Source: Actinomadura rupiterrae (GTDB lineage: Bacteria; Actinomycetota; Actinomycetes; Streptosporangiales; Streptosporangiaceae). From it: a DNA stretch of 64,000 nucleotides. Location: positions 620,001-684,000 of the forward strand of contig NZ_JAMZEA010000006.1 of assembly GCF_024172125.1 (NCBI RefSeq), read 5' to 3'. Below the pieces are notes generated by a model. The model searched no databases. It was given only the letters and a program-made list of their open reading frames with translations, and had not been told where the DNA came from. This document shows, piece after piece, positions 8,294-17,169 of this stretch. A program made the translations under genes and the position numbers. Position 1 is the stretch's first letter. Every line of letters begins with the position of its first letter.

Positions 8294-10900
8294 ATGGAGC
8301 AGGTCGACGCGGTCGTCGTCGGCTCGGGATTCGGCGGGTCGGTCAGCGCGTACCGGCTGGCCGAGGCCGGCCGGTCGGTGGTGCTGCTGGAGCGCGGCCG
8401 ACCGTACCCGCCCGGCAGCTTCCCCCGCTCCCCCGCCGAGATGGGCCGGGCGTTCTGGGATCCCGCCGCGGGCCTGTACGGCATGTACGACGTGTGGCGC
8501 TTCGACGGCTGCGACTCGGTCGTGTCGGCCGGCCTCGGCGGCGGCTCGCTGATCTACGCCAACGTGCTGCTCCGCAAGGACGAGCGCTGGTTCGTGCACG
8601 AGGAGATGCCGGACGGCACCTACGAGTCCTGGCCGCTCGGCCGCGCGGACCTGGACCCGCACTACGACGCGGTCGAGAAGATGATGGACCCGCGGCCGTT
8701 CCCGCTGGGCCGCCCGCCGTTCGACAACACGCCGAAGGCGCACGCCATGCAGGACGCGGCGGCCGAGCTCGGCCTGGACGTGACGCTGCCGCCGCTCGCG
8801 GTGCGGTTCTCCGCCGAGCCCGGCGGGCAGCCCGCGGTGGGCCTGCCGATCGCCGAGCCGTCCTACGGCAACATCCACGGCGTGCCGCGCCGTACCTGCA
8901 ACCTGTGCGGCGAGTGCGACATCGGCTGCAACGACGGCTCGAAGAACACCCTCGACCACACCTACCTGTCGGCGGCGAAGCACCACGGCGCCGACATCCG
9001 CATCGGGCACGAGGTGAAGGCGGTCCGGCCGCGTCCGGGCGGCGGGTACGAGGTCGACTACGTCGTCCACGACATGGAGACGAAGTCGCGGAAGCCGCCG
9101 GTCCGGACGATCGGGTGCGACCGGCTGATCCTGTCGGCCGGGACGTACGGGACGTCCCACATCCTGCTGAAGTCGCGGGCGGCCCTGCCGAACCTGAGCG
9201 GCGCGCTCGGCACCCGGTTCAGCGGCAACGGCGACCTGCTGACGTTCCTGCTGAAGGCCAAGGACCGCAACCGGGTCCGCCCGCTGGACGCCGCGCGCGG
9301 CCCGGTCATCACCAGCGCGATCCGGCTGCCGGACGAGGTGGACGGCGTGCCCGGCGCGGGCCGCGGCGCCTACATCCAGGACGGCGGCTACCCCGGCTTC
9401 GTCGACTGGGCGATCCAGGGCCTGGACGTGCCCGGCTCGATCGAGCGGATGGTGAAGTTCCTCGCCGAGCGGTTCCTGGACTTCTTCAAGGACGTCCCGG
9501 ACACGCACCTGTCCGCCGAGCTGTCGGAGCTGGTCGGCAGCGGCTCGCTCACGGTCAGCTCGCTGCCGCTGCTCGGCATGGGCCGCGACGTCCCCGATGG
9601 GCGCCTCGACCTGGACCGGCACGGCCGGCTCTACGCCGACTGGACGACCAAGACCAGCGAGGCGTACTTCGAGCGGGTCCGCAAGACGATGCAGAGCATC
9701 GCCGACGTGCTGGGCGCCGAGTACGCCGACAACCCGATGTGGTTCCGCAAGCGGATCATCACCGTCCACCCGCTCGGCGGCGCGCCGATGGGCCGGCACT
9801 CGGACGTGGGCGTGTGCGACTCGTACGGCGAGGTGTACGGCCATCCCGGCCTGTATGTCGCGGACGGTTCGGTCATGCCGGGACCGGTCGGGCCGAACCC
9901 GTCGCTGACGATCGCGGCGTTCGCGGACCGGATGAGCACGCGCCTGCTGGAGACGAGCGCCCCGGTGTCGGCGTCGGCCGCCGTGTCGGTGTCGGCCTCC
10001 GGGGCCGCCACGATCGGCGTCGCGAGCGTGGGGGTCTCGACCGTCACGGAATCGGGCGCCGCGGAGTCGGGCGCCACCGCGTCAGGTGCGGTGGAGTCGG
10101 GCGTCAGGGTCGCGGGCGCCGCCGTCTTCGGCGTGGCCGTGACGGGCGCGGCGGTGGCCGCGTCCGGCGGCGCGTCCATGAGCTCGGGGGCCGGGCCTGC
10201 CACTTCGGCCGGCCCGCAGCAAGGGGCGGGTAGCGGCAGTGCGTACGCCCGCGAAGCGGGGACGCCGGCGGGCCACGGGGACCGGTCCCGGCACGGCGGC
10301 GGGCGTACGTCACTGTCGTTCACCGAGCAGATGAAGGGCCACATCACCTTCGGCACGCCGGACCCGCGCTCGGGCGAGGTGGACGAGAACCGCGAGCCGT
10401 TCGCGTTCCGGCTGACCATCACCGCCGAGGACGTGCACCGGTTCCTCGCCGAGCCCGAGCACGAGGCGGGCGCCGAGGGCTGGATCGAGGCGGCGGGATG
10501 CGGCGGGCGGCGGCCCGTCCGGCAGGGCTGGTTCAACCTGTTCGCGCCGACCGGCGAGGAGCAGCGCCGGGTGATGCGCTACCGGCTGTTCTTCACCGAC
10601 GACGGCGGCCGCGACCTCACCCTGACCGGCGAGAAGAACGTCCTGCACGGCCCGCCGACGCGGATCTGGCCCGACACGTCCACGCTGTACACGAGGCTGC
10701 TCGCCGGGCACGTGCGGCCCGAGGACGACCCGGACGCCGAGGTCGTCGGCGCGGGCGTGCTGCACATCCAGCTGACCGACTTCGCGCGGCAGCTCACCAC
10801 CTTCCGCACCGGCGGGCCGCGCGGCACGACGGCGCTGGTGGAGTTCGGCCGGTTCTTCGCCGGCGAGCTCTGGGAGGTCTACGGCCCCGACCTCACCTGA
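8294..10900 (+). CDS. GMC family (cholesterol-oxidase-like) oxidoreductase with linker and extra C-terminal domain
   Basis: 868 residues in three parts. Residues 1-550 are an FAD-dependent GMC oxidoreductase: dinucleotide-binding GSGFGGS at 10-16, a Cys-rich CNLCGECDIGCN segment, and the C-terminal HPLGGAPMG and ADGSVMPGPVGPNP motifs. Residues about 555-672 are a low-complexity linker rich in Val, Ser, Ala, Gly and Thr. Residues 673-868 form a separate domain beginning SLSFTEQMKGHITFG, found with this enzyme type in other bacteria but without a function I can name. AGGAG precedes ATG 8294. It probably oxidises a sterol or long-chain alcohol together with the upstream hydrolase. Confidence 0.9.
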   Translation: MEQVDAVVVGSGFGGSVSAYRLAEAGRSVVLLERGRPYPPGSFPRSPAEMGRAFWDPAAGLYGMYDVWRFDGCDSVVSAGLGGGSLIYANVLLRKDERWFVHEEMPDGTYESWPLGRADLDPHYDAVEKMMDPRPFPLGRPPFDNTPKAHAMQDAAAELGLDVTLPPLAVRFSAEPGGQPAVGLPIAEPSYGNIHGVPRRTCNLCGECDIGCNDGSKNTLDHTYLSAAKHHGADIRIGHEVKAVRPRPGGGYEVDYVVHDMETKSRKPPVRTIGCDRLILSAGTYGTSHILLKSRAALPNLSGALGTRFSGNGDLLTFLLKAKDRNRVRPLDAARGPVITSAIRLPDEVDGVPGAGRGAYIQDGGYPGFVDWAIQGLDVPGSIERMVKFLAERFLDFFKDVPDTHLSAELSELVGSGSLTVSSLPLLGMGRDVPDGRLDLDRHGRLYADWTTKTSEAYFERVRKTMQSIADVLGAEYADNPMWFRKRIITVHPLGGAPMGRHSDVGVCDSYGEVYGHPGLYVADGSVMPGPVGPNPSLTIAAFADRMSTRLLETSAPVSASAAVSVSASGAATIGVASVGVSTVTESGAAESGATASGAVESGVRVAGAAVFGVAVTGAAVAASGGASMSSGAGPATSAGPQQGAGSGSAYAREAGTPAGHGDRSRHGGGRTSLSFTEQMKGHITFGTPDPRSGEVDENREPFAFRLTITAEDVHRFLAEPEHEAGAEGWIEAAGCGGRRPVRQGWFNLFAPTGEEQRRVMRYRLFFTDDGGRDLTLTGEKNVLHGPPTRIWPDTSTLYTRLLAGHVRPEDDPDAEVVGAGVLHIQLTDFARQLTTFRTGGPRGTTALVEFGRFFAGELWEVYGPDLT

Positions 10901-10916
10901 CCGGGGCCCCACGAAC

Positions 10917-10968
10917 GCGCGGGACGGAGGAACTGCGGGGTGCCTCCGTCCCGCGCCCTTTTCTTTGG
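10917..10968 (+). terminator. Strong intrinsic terminator after the GMC gene
   Basis: A perfect 14-bp stem (10917-10930 pairs with 10943-10956) with a 12-nt loop, followed by CCTTTTCTTT. It sits 16 bp past the GMC stop and separates it from the convergent metallohydrolase gene. Confidence 0.92.
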
Positions 10969-10990
10969 GGGCGCGCCCGGGGCCCAGGGC

Positions 10991-13033
10991 TCAGGCGAGG
11001 CGGGCTCGGTAGACGGCGCGGGCCGCTTCGAGCAGGTTGACATGGTCGGCGAGCCGGTCGTCGCCGGTGAGCCGCGCGCGCTTGCGGATCATGCGTTCCA
11101 GGCCGTCCAGGTAGTCCAGGCACCAGCGGACGTCCTCCGCGCGGGCGACGTGGCGTCCGGCGACGTGCAGGTGGACCGGGCTGGTCTGCGCGTAGACGCC
11201 CGCATGGTGCATCGATCGGGGGTGCCGGGGGCCGGTCGCGACGGCGATCACGTAGGTCGGCTCGGGCACGGCGAGCCGGACGGTCAGCTCGTCCGGCGGC
11301 CCCTCGGCGAGGACACCGTCCGCGGACAGCAGCCGGACGGTCCCGACCTCCTCGCCGACGACGCGGGCCGAGACCCTGACGGCCTCGCCGGGCGCGGGCA
11401 GGTCGATCGTGTCGCCGGGACCGTGGCCGTCCACGTCGAGTTCGAGCCAGGGGCCGGTGGTGGCGAAGGTCCGTCCGCGCCGGACCGCCTCGGCGAAGGA
11501 CGCGGCGGACAGCTCGCCGTCGATGCGGGCGTAGACACGTTCCCAGCCGGGCGGGCTGGACTGGTTGCCGCGCCGGGTGAACGAGATCTGCGTGTCGCTC
11601 CCGGCGGTGACGGCCAGCCGGTTCCCCGCCCCGACGAGCCGCCGGTACACGCGCGCGGTCGCGTGGATGTCGGAGTGGTTCAGGACGTCCAGGCTGTGGA
11701 CGAGGCCGAGCGCGGCGTCCGCGACGATCTCGCGGGCCGAGCAGTTGCGGCCGTCGGAGAGCGCCTCGCTGGGCGGCCCGTCCTCGCTGACGGGGACGTG
11801 GAAGGGGTGGCTGTAGCCGACGATCGCGCCGAGCGCGGCGAGCCGCCGGATGCCCTCGGCGTTCGGCGGCCAGTCGTCGGTGCCGAGGAAGCCCGTGTGG
11901 TACAGCTCGGGCGGGCCGTCCATGCCGAAGGCGTAGAGGTGTCCGAGCAGGTCGTTGCGGTACTCGACGCCGAGGCGCGCGATGTGCGAGGGAGCCGACC
12001 AGGGCGCGTCGCGTCCGGCCCAGTGCTCCAGCGCCTCGCGGTCGTAGACCCGGACGGACGAGACGTTCCCGGCGACGAGGTTGAGGACGTGCAGGTCCTC
12101 GCCCTGCTGGATCGCGGCGGCCTGCTCCGGTGTGCCGACGCTGTTCCCGGCCCAGTTCATATGGACGTGCATGTCGCCGCCGTACCAGCCTCGCGCGGCG
12201 GCGTCGTAGCGGCGGCGCGGTGTCAGCTCGACGGTCAGGTCCTCGCCGGGCGACGGCTCGACGCGGATCTCGACGATCTCGTACTCGGCGCCGCGCCCGA
12301 CCCGGACCGTGAGGGGCTCGGCCGGGACGTCCACCACGAGGTCGTCGCCATGGAAGTACGGCTGGCCGTGCGCGTCGTGCCGGTCGGGCTCGTCCTGCGG
12401 GTACCAGCCGTGGCCGTCGTCGCCGACGACCGTCCAGCGGCAGGGCATGCCCGCGTGCAGGCGCAGCCGCGCGGCGGCGGCCTCGCGGGTGAGGGCGTCG
12501 AGCGGGACGGACGCGTCGTCCACCACGATCCGGCTGTCGCTCGCGATCGGCACGAGGCGCGCGCCGCGCGGCTTCAGGTCGTGCACGGCGCCGTCGATCT
12601 CGACGCGGACGATCTCGTCGCGGGACGAGTCGAGCAGCAGCATGGTCGCGTGCGGCGGCCGTCCCGCGAAGACCGGGCGCGGACGCGCCTCCACCCGCGC
12701 GCCGCCTTGCGTGAGGCGCAGCGCCGCGAGGTTGTCAGTCAGCTCGCCGTCCAGGACGTCCCGGAGCATTTCCGGCATGTCGATCGCGTTCAGCGCCGCC
12801 TCGATGTGCGGGCCGGTCGGCTCCTCGGCGCGCTCGACGGCCTTGAGGAACCAGGCGACGAAGAACTCCCGCTCGTCCGGCACGTACGGCGCGACCTCCA
12901 GCTGCCGGACGTAGTGGATCGGATCCTCGCCCCACGTGGGGCCGTGCGCGGCGAGCAGCTCCCGGTAGTCCGCCAGCGCCTGCCGCACCGCCTCGGGCAG
13001 GTCGAACCCGTCCCGCGTGCACTCTCCGCACAT
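10991..13033 (-). CDS. CehA/McbA family metallohydrolase (PHP superfamily)
   Basis: 680 residues from ATG 13033, which has GGGAGG upstream. The C-terminal half carries PHP-type metal-binding motifs: GGDMHVHMNWAG at about 283-294, a later YSHPFH, and TAGSDTQ. These match the CehA/McbA group, which includes carbamate and amide hydrolases. The N-terminal 280 residues are beta-rich with no motif I recognise. No signal peptide or membrane segment is seen, so it is probably cytoplasmic. It is convergent with the GMC gene and alone on its strand. The fold assignment is firm; substrate unknown. Confidence 0.8.
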   Translation of the reverse strand: MCGECTRDGFDLPEAVRQALADYRELLAAHGPTWGEDPIHYVRQLEVAPYVPDEREFFVAWFLKAVERAEEPTGPHIEAALNAIDMPEMLRDVLDGELTDNLAALRLTQGGARVEARPRPVFAGRPPHATMLLLDSSRDEIVRVEIDGAVHDLKPRGARLVPIASDSRIVVDDASVPLDALTREAAAARLRLHAGMPCRWTVVGDDGHGWYPQDEPDRHDAHGQPYFHGDDLVVDVPAEPLTVRVGRGAEYEIVEIRVEPSPGEDLTVELTPRRRYDAAARGWYGGDMHVHMNWAGNSVGTPEQAAAIQQGEDLHVLNLVAGNVSSVRVYDREALEHWAGRDAPWSAPSHIARLGVEYRNDLLGHLYAFGMDGPPELYHTGFLGTDDWPPNAEGIRRLAALGAIVGYSHPFHVPVSEDGPPSEALSDGRNCSAREIVADAALGLVHSLDVLNHSDIHATARVYRRLVGAGNRLAVTAGSDTQISFTRRGNQSSPPGWERVYARIDGELSAASFAEAVRRGRTFATTGPWLELDVDGHGPGDTIDLPAPGEAVRVSARVVGEEVGTVRLLSADGVLAEGPPDELTVRLAVPEPTYVIAVATGPRHPRSMHHAGVYAQTSPVHLHVAGRHVARAEDVRWCLDYLDGLERMIRKRARLTGDDRLADHVNLLEAARAVYRARLA

Positions 13034-13268
13034 CCCGGCCTCCCAGCGTCGGCCCCCCGCACGCCGCCAGCCTGGCACGCGCCGGCGCCGAGGCGAGCGC
13101 TGAGCACCTGACCGCTTACGGACGGGCAGGAGAACGTCCCCCGCAGCGCACAATCCTCACCCCGCACCCCTCCGCCGGTTCAGAATCCCCCAGCCGCCAC
13201 GGGTCAGCGGGCTCGGCGCCCGGCGGGCGCGGCGGGCAGCGGGGTCGGTGGGTACGGGGTGGGGGTGG

Positions 13269-13841
13269 TCAGGAATGGGCGCGGGCGCGGAAGGCGGCGG
13301 TCTTGACGCGGTTCTGGCAGGCGGTCGAGCAGTAGCGGCGGGTGCCGTTGCGGGAGGCATCCACGTAGACGCGGTCGCATGCGGGCGCGGTGCAGACGCC
13401 GAGCCGGTCGTAAAGCTCCCCGCCGAGCACGACGGCGAGGCCGGTCGCGCACGGGCCGCCCCAGTCGGAGGTGACGCCGCCGCCCACGCCGTGGAAGTGC
13501 AGGTGCCAGGGCTCGCCGTCGTGCCGGGCGAGGCGCGGGCGCGCGGCGGTGTCGTCCAGCATGCGGTTGACGAGCGCCGCCGCGCCGTCGATGTCGCCCG
13601 CCGCGACGGCCTCGAAGACCTCGCGCAGGCGCAGTGCGACGGCGCCGAGCTCGTCCAGCTCGGCCTCGGTGAAGACCGAGTGGTCGCTCGCGCCGCCCCA
13701 TACGGCGCGCGCCGCGTCGGCGCGCTCGTCCGGGTCCTCGGGCGGCCGGTAGGGGCGGCCGCGGCGCTCGCCGGGGGTCAGCGCGTTGACGAGCCCGACG
13801 GCGGCGGCGACCACCCGATCCGCGTGACTGTTGAAGTCCAC
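13269..13841 (-). CDS. CGNR zinc-finger / ABATE domain protein
   Basis: 190 residues. The C-terminus has the zinc-ribbon pattern of the CGNR family: C-TAPACDRVYVDASRNGTRRYCSTACQNR, with four cysteines and the Arg-Asn-rich loop that gives DNA contact. The N-terminal ABATE-type helical domain (about 1-120) is thought to sense ligands in stress-linked regulators. The start is GTG (13839-13841) and no strong ribosome site is visible. It is a single gene, probably a transcription factor; the target cannot be read here. Confidence 0.85.
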   Translation of the reverse strand: MDFNSHADRVVAAAVGLVNALTPGERRGRPYRPPEDPDERADAARAVWGGASDHSVFTEAELDELGAVALRLREVFEAVAAGDIDGAAALVNRMLDDTAARPRLARHDGEPWHLHFHGVGGGVTSDWGGPCATGLAVVLGGELYDRLGVCTAPACDRVYVDASRNGTRRYCSTACQNRVKTAAFRARAHS

Positions 13842-13924
13842 CTGACCAGCACATTCCCTCGGGACGCGGACGTGACCGCTAAAAGCCTACACGGCAGTCA
13901 CCCAGGCCCGGCGGGGCGCTCCTG

Positions 13925-14353
13925 CTAGCCGAGCGGCTGGCCGTAGACGCGCTCGACGGGCAGGCGGACGACGAGGCGCTGGTCGCGGACCATGGCGCGC
14001 CGGTAGTCGTCCCAGTCCGGGTGCTCGCCCTGGACGGCGCGGTAGACGTCGATCAGCTCCTCGACGGCGGCGTCGTGCTCGTCGGCCGCGACGTCCGACA
14101 GCTCGGCGGTGCCCTCCGCGACCGTCCAGGCCCAGCCGTCCGGGCTGGTGACGTGCAGGCTCGCGCGCGGATCGCGGCGCAGGTTGCGGGCCTTGGCCCG
14201 GTCGGCGGTGACCGAGATCCGGACCAGGTCGCGGTCCGTGTCGTAGTGGTAGTTGATGTTGGAGAGCTGGGGACGGCCATCCCTCTTCAGCGTCGCCAGC
14301 ACGCCCAGCTTGCTCTGGGCCAGCAGCTTGCGCAGCCCCGCCTCGTCCGGCCA
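13925..14353 (-). CDS. PPOX-class F420/flavin-dependent oxidoreductase, start unresolved or frameshifted
   Basis: About 140 codons of a split-barrel PPOX protein: LLAQSKLGVLATLKRDGRPQ at the N-terminus, then SNINYHYD, TADRAKARNLRRDPRASLHV and a C-terminal RVYGQPLG. It resembles Rv1155-like F420- or FMN-dependent reductases. The start is odd: ATG 14354 has a perfect GGAGG 5 nt upstream but is one base out of the domain frame. In frame, the nearest usable codon is GTG 14302, which would remove the first strand. I give the end of similarity (14353) as the boundary. Either a one-base indel has disabled the gene, the assembly has an error, or a non-standard start is used. Confidence 0.7.
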   Translation of the reverse strand, partial: WPDEAGLRKLLAQSKLGVLATLKRDGRPQLSNINYHYDTDRDLVRISVTADRAKARNLRRDPRASLHVTSPDGWAWTVAEGTAELSDVAADEHDAAVEELIDVYRAVQGEHPDWDDYRRAMVRDQRLVVRLPVERVYGQPLG

Positions 14354-14418
14354 TGCCTGCCTCCGTCGTCGGTCGGCGTCCGTCCCATCATGTCCTGACG
14401 ATCGGAAGAACCCGCGGA

Positions 14419-14448
14419 CCCGCCCCGCGCTTCCCGGCGCGGGGCGGG
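14419..14448 (-). terminator. Hairpin after the cyclase-like gene
   Basis: A 12-bp perfect inverted repeat (14419-14430 with 14437-14448, arm CCCGCCCCGCGC) with a 6-nt loop, 18 bp beyond the cyclase stop. On the minus strand it is followed by a short TTCTT. Probable intrinsic terminator, lying between the cyclase and the PPOX gene. Confidence 0.75.
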
Positions 14449-14466
14449 GATTTCCGGCCACCGGTG

Positions 14467-15201
14467 TCAGTTGAGGTCGTCGCCCCGGCCGCCGACCCCG
14501 GTGAGCAGGCTCAGGTCCGTGAGCCGGACGGGCGGGTCGCCCTCGGCGGCCCGGGCCGGGCGCTCCCGGAGCGGCCGGACGGTCCCCGGCTCCGGCGGCC
14601 GGACGAGCAGGTGCCCGCGGAACACCGCGCCCTTGGCGGTGACGCGGACCGGCTCGAACGCCGACGCGGGCAGCGAGCAGAAGCCCGACCGGACCACGTC
14701 GGCGAACATCGCGTCCGACACCACGACGGCCAGGTCGCGGCGCGGGTCGTCCAGCAGGCGGCGCAGCGGCGTCGAGTCGAGCAGCCGCTGCACCACGACC
14801 GGCGCGTCCCCGGCGGGTCCGAACGGGCCGGGTGTCAGCGTGCCGTGGTGCAGCGCGAGCCGCACCCGCAGCCGCCAGCCGCCGCGCGCGGGGCCGGGCC
14901 GTCCGGTGGTGTCGCGGGCGGCGTTCACCTCGCGCAGCGCGGCGTCGAAGCCGAGCACGAAGTCGCCCGCCACCACGGCCGGGGCGGTCCCGGCGGGCAG
15001 CATGGCCAGCTCGCCGTCCCCGCCGACCTGCTCGATCCAGTCGGCGCGGCGCAGCCCGGCGGCGGCCGCCGCCCGGTCGAGCACCGCGGCCAGGTCGTGC
15101 TGAGCCGCGAGCTGCTGCCGCGCGGTCAGCCTGCTGTAGCCCTGGATGTCCACGGCGAGCAGCAGTCGGTAGACGAGGTCTTCCTCCAGGTTCACGGCCA
15201 T
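14467..15201 (-). CDS. Class III nucleotide-cyclase-like domain protein
   Basis: 244 residues from ATG 15201 (GAAGGCGAG upstream). The core LLLAVDIQGYSR holds the first metal-binding aspartate (D18) and VGGDGELAML the second (D62), as in class III adenylyl/guanylyl cyclases. Typical substrate-specifying Lys and Asp residues are not obvious, and the C-terminal 60 residues are Arg/Pro-rich. It may be an active cyclase or a degenerate sensor. Single-domain forms like this are common in actinomycetes and often orphan. It is divergent from the sigma factor gene with a 508-bp gap. Confidence 0.7.
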   Translation of the reverse strand: MAVNLEEDLVYRLLLAVDIQGYSRLTARQQLAAQHDLAAVLDRAAAAAGLRRADWIEQVGGDGELAMLPAGTAPAVVAGDFVLGFDAALREVNAARDTTGRPGPARGGWRLRVRLALHHGTLTPGPFGPAGDAPVVVQRLLDSTPLRRLLDDPRRDLAVVVSDAMFADVVRSGFCSLPASAFEPVRVTAKGAVFRGHLLVRPPEPGTVRPLRERPARAAEGDPPVRLTDLSLLTGVGGRGDDLN

Positions 15202-15709
15202 CTCGCCTTCGTTCCTCCGAGCGCGTGGGGCGGTCGCCCACAGTCGCTCCACGCTGGAGTGATTGTCGCCTTCGATGGAGGAGCGCTGTGACGTGGGGGA
15301 TGCGTGGCGCCTCCGCTCTCTTCTGATGCCGTCGTCGGCGGATAGGACGGACCGACAAGCCCGCCCGAGCCGCGAGGTAACCAGGCCCTATCCGACCGGT
15401 AAGTATCCGAGTCCGATTGAACCTGGTCCGCGCATTCTCGCGTACTGCCTGCCGACGCGTCACCCCCGTTTGTCACCGGCGCCTCGCGGGTCCCCGCCGT
15501 CCGCGCGGAACCGGTGGTCCCCGTTCCGCGTCCCGCCGGAGAAGCCGATGGCCCACCGCACCCCCAGCACCGTCCCGCGCCCCCGCGACCGCCGTCCCGT
15601 CCAGCACGCCGCGCGCGGCCGGCCCGCTCCCGCGCATGCCGGCACCGGGTGCTCGGACGCCGGTCCGGGGGCGTGGAGCTGGTTTCACTCGGGGCGGCCG
15701 GAGGGCGCG
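15202..15709. other. 508-bp divergent intergenic region
   Basis: Lies between the cyclase-like gene and the sigma factor. Perfect 8-bp arms CGCGGAAC (15504-15511) and GTTCCGCG (15533-15540) face each other over 21 nt, and GGATAGG / CCTATCC arms flank 15340-15392. Both may be operators. An in-frame ATG at 15548 could extend the sigma factor N-terminus, but that stretch is low-complexity. No other gene seen. Confidence 0.4.
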
Positions 15710-16216
15710 GTGGACGAGCAGGTGATCGTCACCGAGCTGTACCGGGTCTACGGGCGTCCGCTGCTGTCGCTGGTGCTGCGGCTGACCGGCGGCGACCGGC
15801 ACTGGGCCGAGGACGTCGTCCAGGAGACGATGATCCGCGCCTGGCGCAGCGCGGGGCAGCTCGACGAGAACGCGGCGTCGCTGCTGCCCTGGCTCGCCAC
15901 GGTCGCGCGCCGGATCGTCATCGACGACCAGCGCCGCCGCAACGCGCGCCCGCGCGAGGCGGGGGACGGCCCGCTCGCCCTGCTGCGCGCCCCGGACGGC
16001 CTGGACGACATGCTCCGCTCGGTCGTCCTGTCCGACGCGCTGTCGGCGCTGTCGCCCGCGCACCGGGAGGTGCTGACCGAGACGTTCTTCCGCGACCGGT
16101 CGGTGAACGAGGCCGCCGAGGTGCTCGGCATCCCGGTCGGAACGGTCAAATCCCGCGTCTACTACGCCCTGCGCGCCCTCCGCGTCGCGCTGGACGAGCG
16201 CGGCGTCACCCCGTGA
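15710..16216 (+). CDS. ECF RNA polymerase sigma factor, SigL-like
   Basis: 168 residues. Region 2 is YRVYGRPLLSLVLRLTGGDRHWAEDVVQETMIRAWR (-10 recognition, core binding). Region 4 is ALSPAHREVLTETFF through VGTVKSRVYYALRALR (-35 recognition). The length and sequence match SigL/SigK-type ECF factors. The start is GTG 15710 with GGAGGG 4 nt before it. SigL factors normally have an anti-sigma gene just downstream; here a 24-bp repeat array and an unknown protein follow, so its partner is missing or elsewhere. Confidence 0.9.
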   Translation: MDEQVIVTELYRVYGRPLLSLVLRLTGGDRHWAEDVVQETMIRAWRSAGQLDENAASLLPWLATVARRIVIDDQRRRNARPREAGDGPLALLRAPDGLDDMLRSVVLSDALSALSPAHREVLTETFFRDRSVNEAAEVLGIPVGTVKSRVYYALRALRVALDERGVTP

Positions 16217-16243
16217 GCGGCGGACGCGCCTGCGGCAGGCCAA

Positions 16244-16399
16244 GTGGCGCGGCCCGTGACAGGCGGGGTGGCACGGCCCGTGACAGGCGGGGTGGCGCGG
16301 CCCGTGGCAGGCCGGGTGGCGCGGCCCGTGGCAGGCCGGGTGGCGCGGCCCGTGGCAGGCCGGGTGGCGCGGCCCGTGGCAGGCCGGGTGGCAGGCGGG
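16244..16399. repeat. 24-bp tandem repeat, 6 copies plus a partial
   Basis: Six adjoining 24-bp units start at 16244, 16268, 16292, 16316, 16340 and 16364, with a half unit to 16399. Copies 3-6 are identical (begin GTGGCGCGGCCCGTGGCAGG); copies 1 and 2 carry the same A-for-G and GGCGGG variants. It fills the gap between the sigma factor and the next gene. Because 24 is divisible by 3 all frames stay open, but there is no sign of translation. Confidence 0.95.
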
Positions 16400-16436
16400 T
16401 TACCGGGCGGTACCGTCCGGGTCATACGCTGGGGCC

Positions 16437-17132
16437 GTGAGCGCGACCCGACCCGTCCAGGGACCCCGACTGCTGCTGCCCGGCCTGCGCGAGGTGTACG
16501 AGGTGTTCGTCCGCGCGGCGGACGAGCTGCCCGCGCTGGGCTCCGCGCTGCCCGCCGAGGTGTGGGTGTCGGCGCAGCTCGGCACGCTGGAGGCCGCCGC
16601 CCCGCACGCCGAGGGCCGCCGCGCCGCGCTCGGCGACCTGGTCACCTCGCTGCGCGCCGCGGGCACCCCCGGCGCGCGGGCGTTCCTGCGCGGGCTCGCC
16701 GCGATCGGCCCGGCCGAGGTGCGCCGGGTCGCCGCGAAGGCCGCGGACGCGATGGGCGCCGCCGAGCCGTCCTGGACCGCCGCCCTCGGCTCGGTCACGC
16801 CGAGCCAGGTCTGGCTGATCCAGGAAGGCCCCCTCGACGGCGACCGCTTCGTCTGCGAGTTCCGCTACCCGGACGGCCGCGACCTGCACGCCATCGCCGT
16901 CCGGCTGAGCTACGGGGACGCGCCAAGCGAGATCGTCCCGGTCGGGGACGTCCCGGCGCTCATGACCGCCGCGCGCCAGGCCATGCAGGCCGAGCTGTGC
17001 ACCGTCCAGCCGTTCTCGCCCGCCGCGGTGGGCGAGCGCCTGCGCGCCGCGCTGAGCGGCGCCCGGACGATCCCGGACGACTGCTACCCGGCGCTCGCCC
17101 TGGCCCGCCACCGGCTCTCGCTCCTCCCCTGA
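16437..17132 (+). CDS. Conserved-looking protein of unknown function
   Basis: 231 residues from GTG 16437. No family recognised. It is soluble, Ala-rich and helical for the first 125 residues, then has a mixed segment SQVWLIQEGPLDGDRFVCEFRYPDGRDLHAIAVRLSYGD and an acidic/helical end, with no signal peptide or membrane segment. GC use is typical and the reading frame looks coding. It lies after the repeat array, same strand as the sigma factor, and converges with the exporter genes. I see no basis for calling it the missing anti-sigma factor. Confidence 0.7.
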   Translation: MSATRPVQGPRLLLPGLREVYEVFVRAADELPALGSALPAEVWVSAQLGTLEAAAPHAEGRRAALGDLVTSLRAAGTPGARAFLRGLAAIGPAEVRRVAAKAADAMGAAEPSWTAALGSVTPSQVWLIQEGPLDGDRFVCEFRYPDGRDLHAIAVRLSYGDAPSEIVPVGDVPALMTAARQAMQAELCTVQPFSPAAVGERLRAALSGARTIPDDCYPALALARHRLSLLP

Positions 17133-17169
17133 CCCTCAATCGGCCTAAATCCTCAGCCGACACTGACCT

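Noticed and set aside
13925..15463. A single 512-codon frame covering the PPOX gene and beyond
   Set aside because: Only the last 140 codons look like protein; the rest is antisense or out of frame with the cyclase gene and crosses a hairpin terminator.
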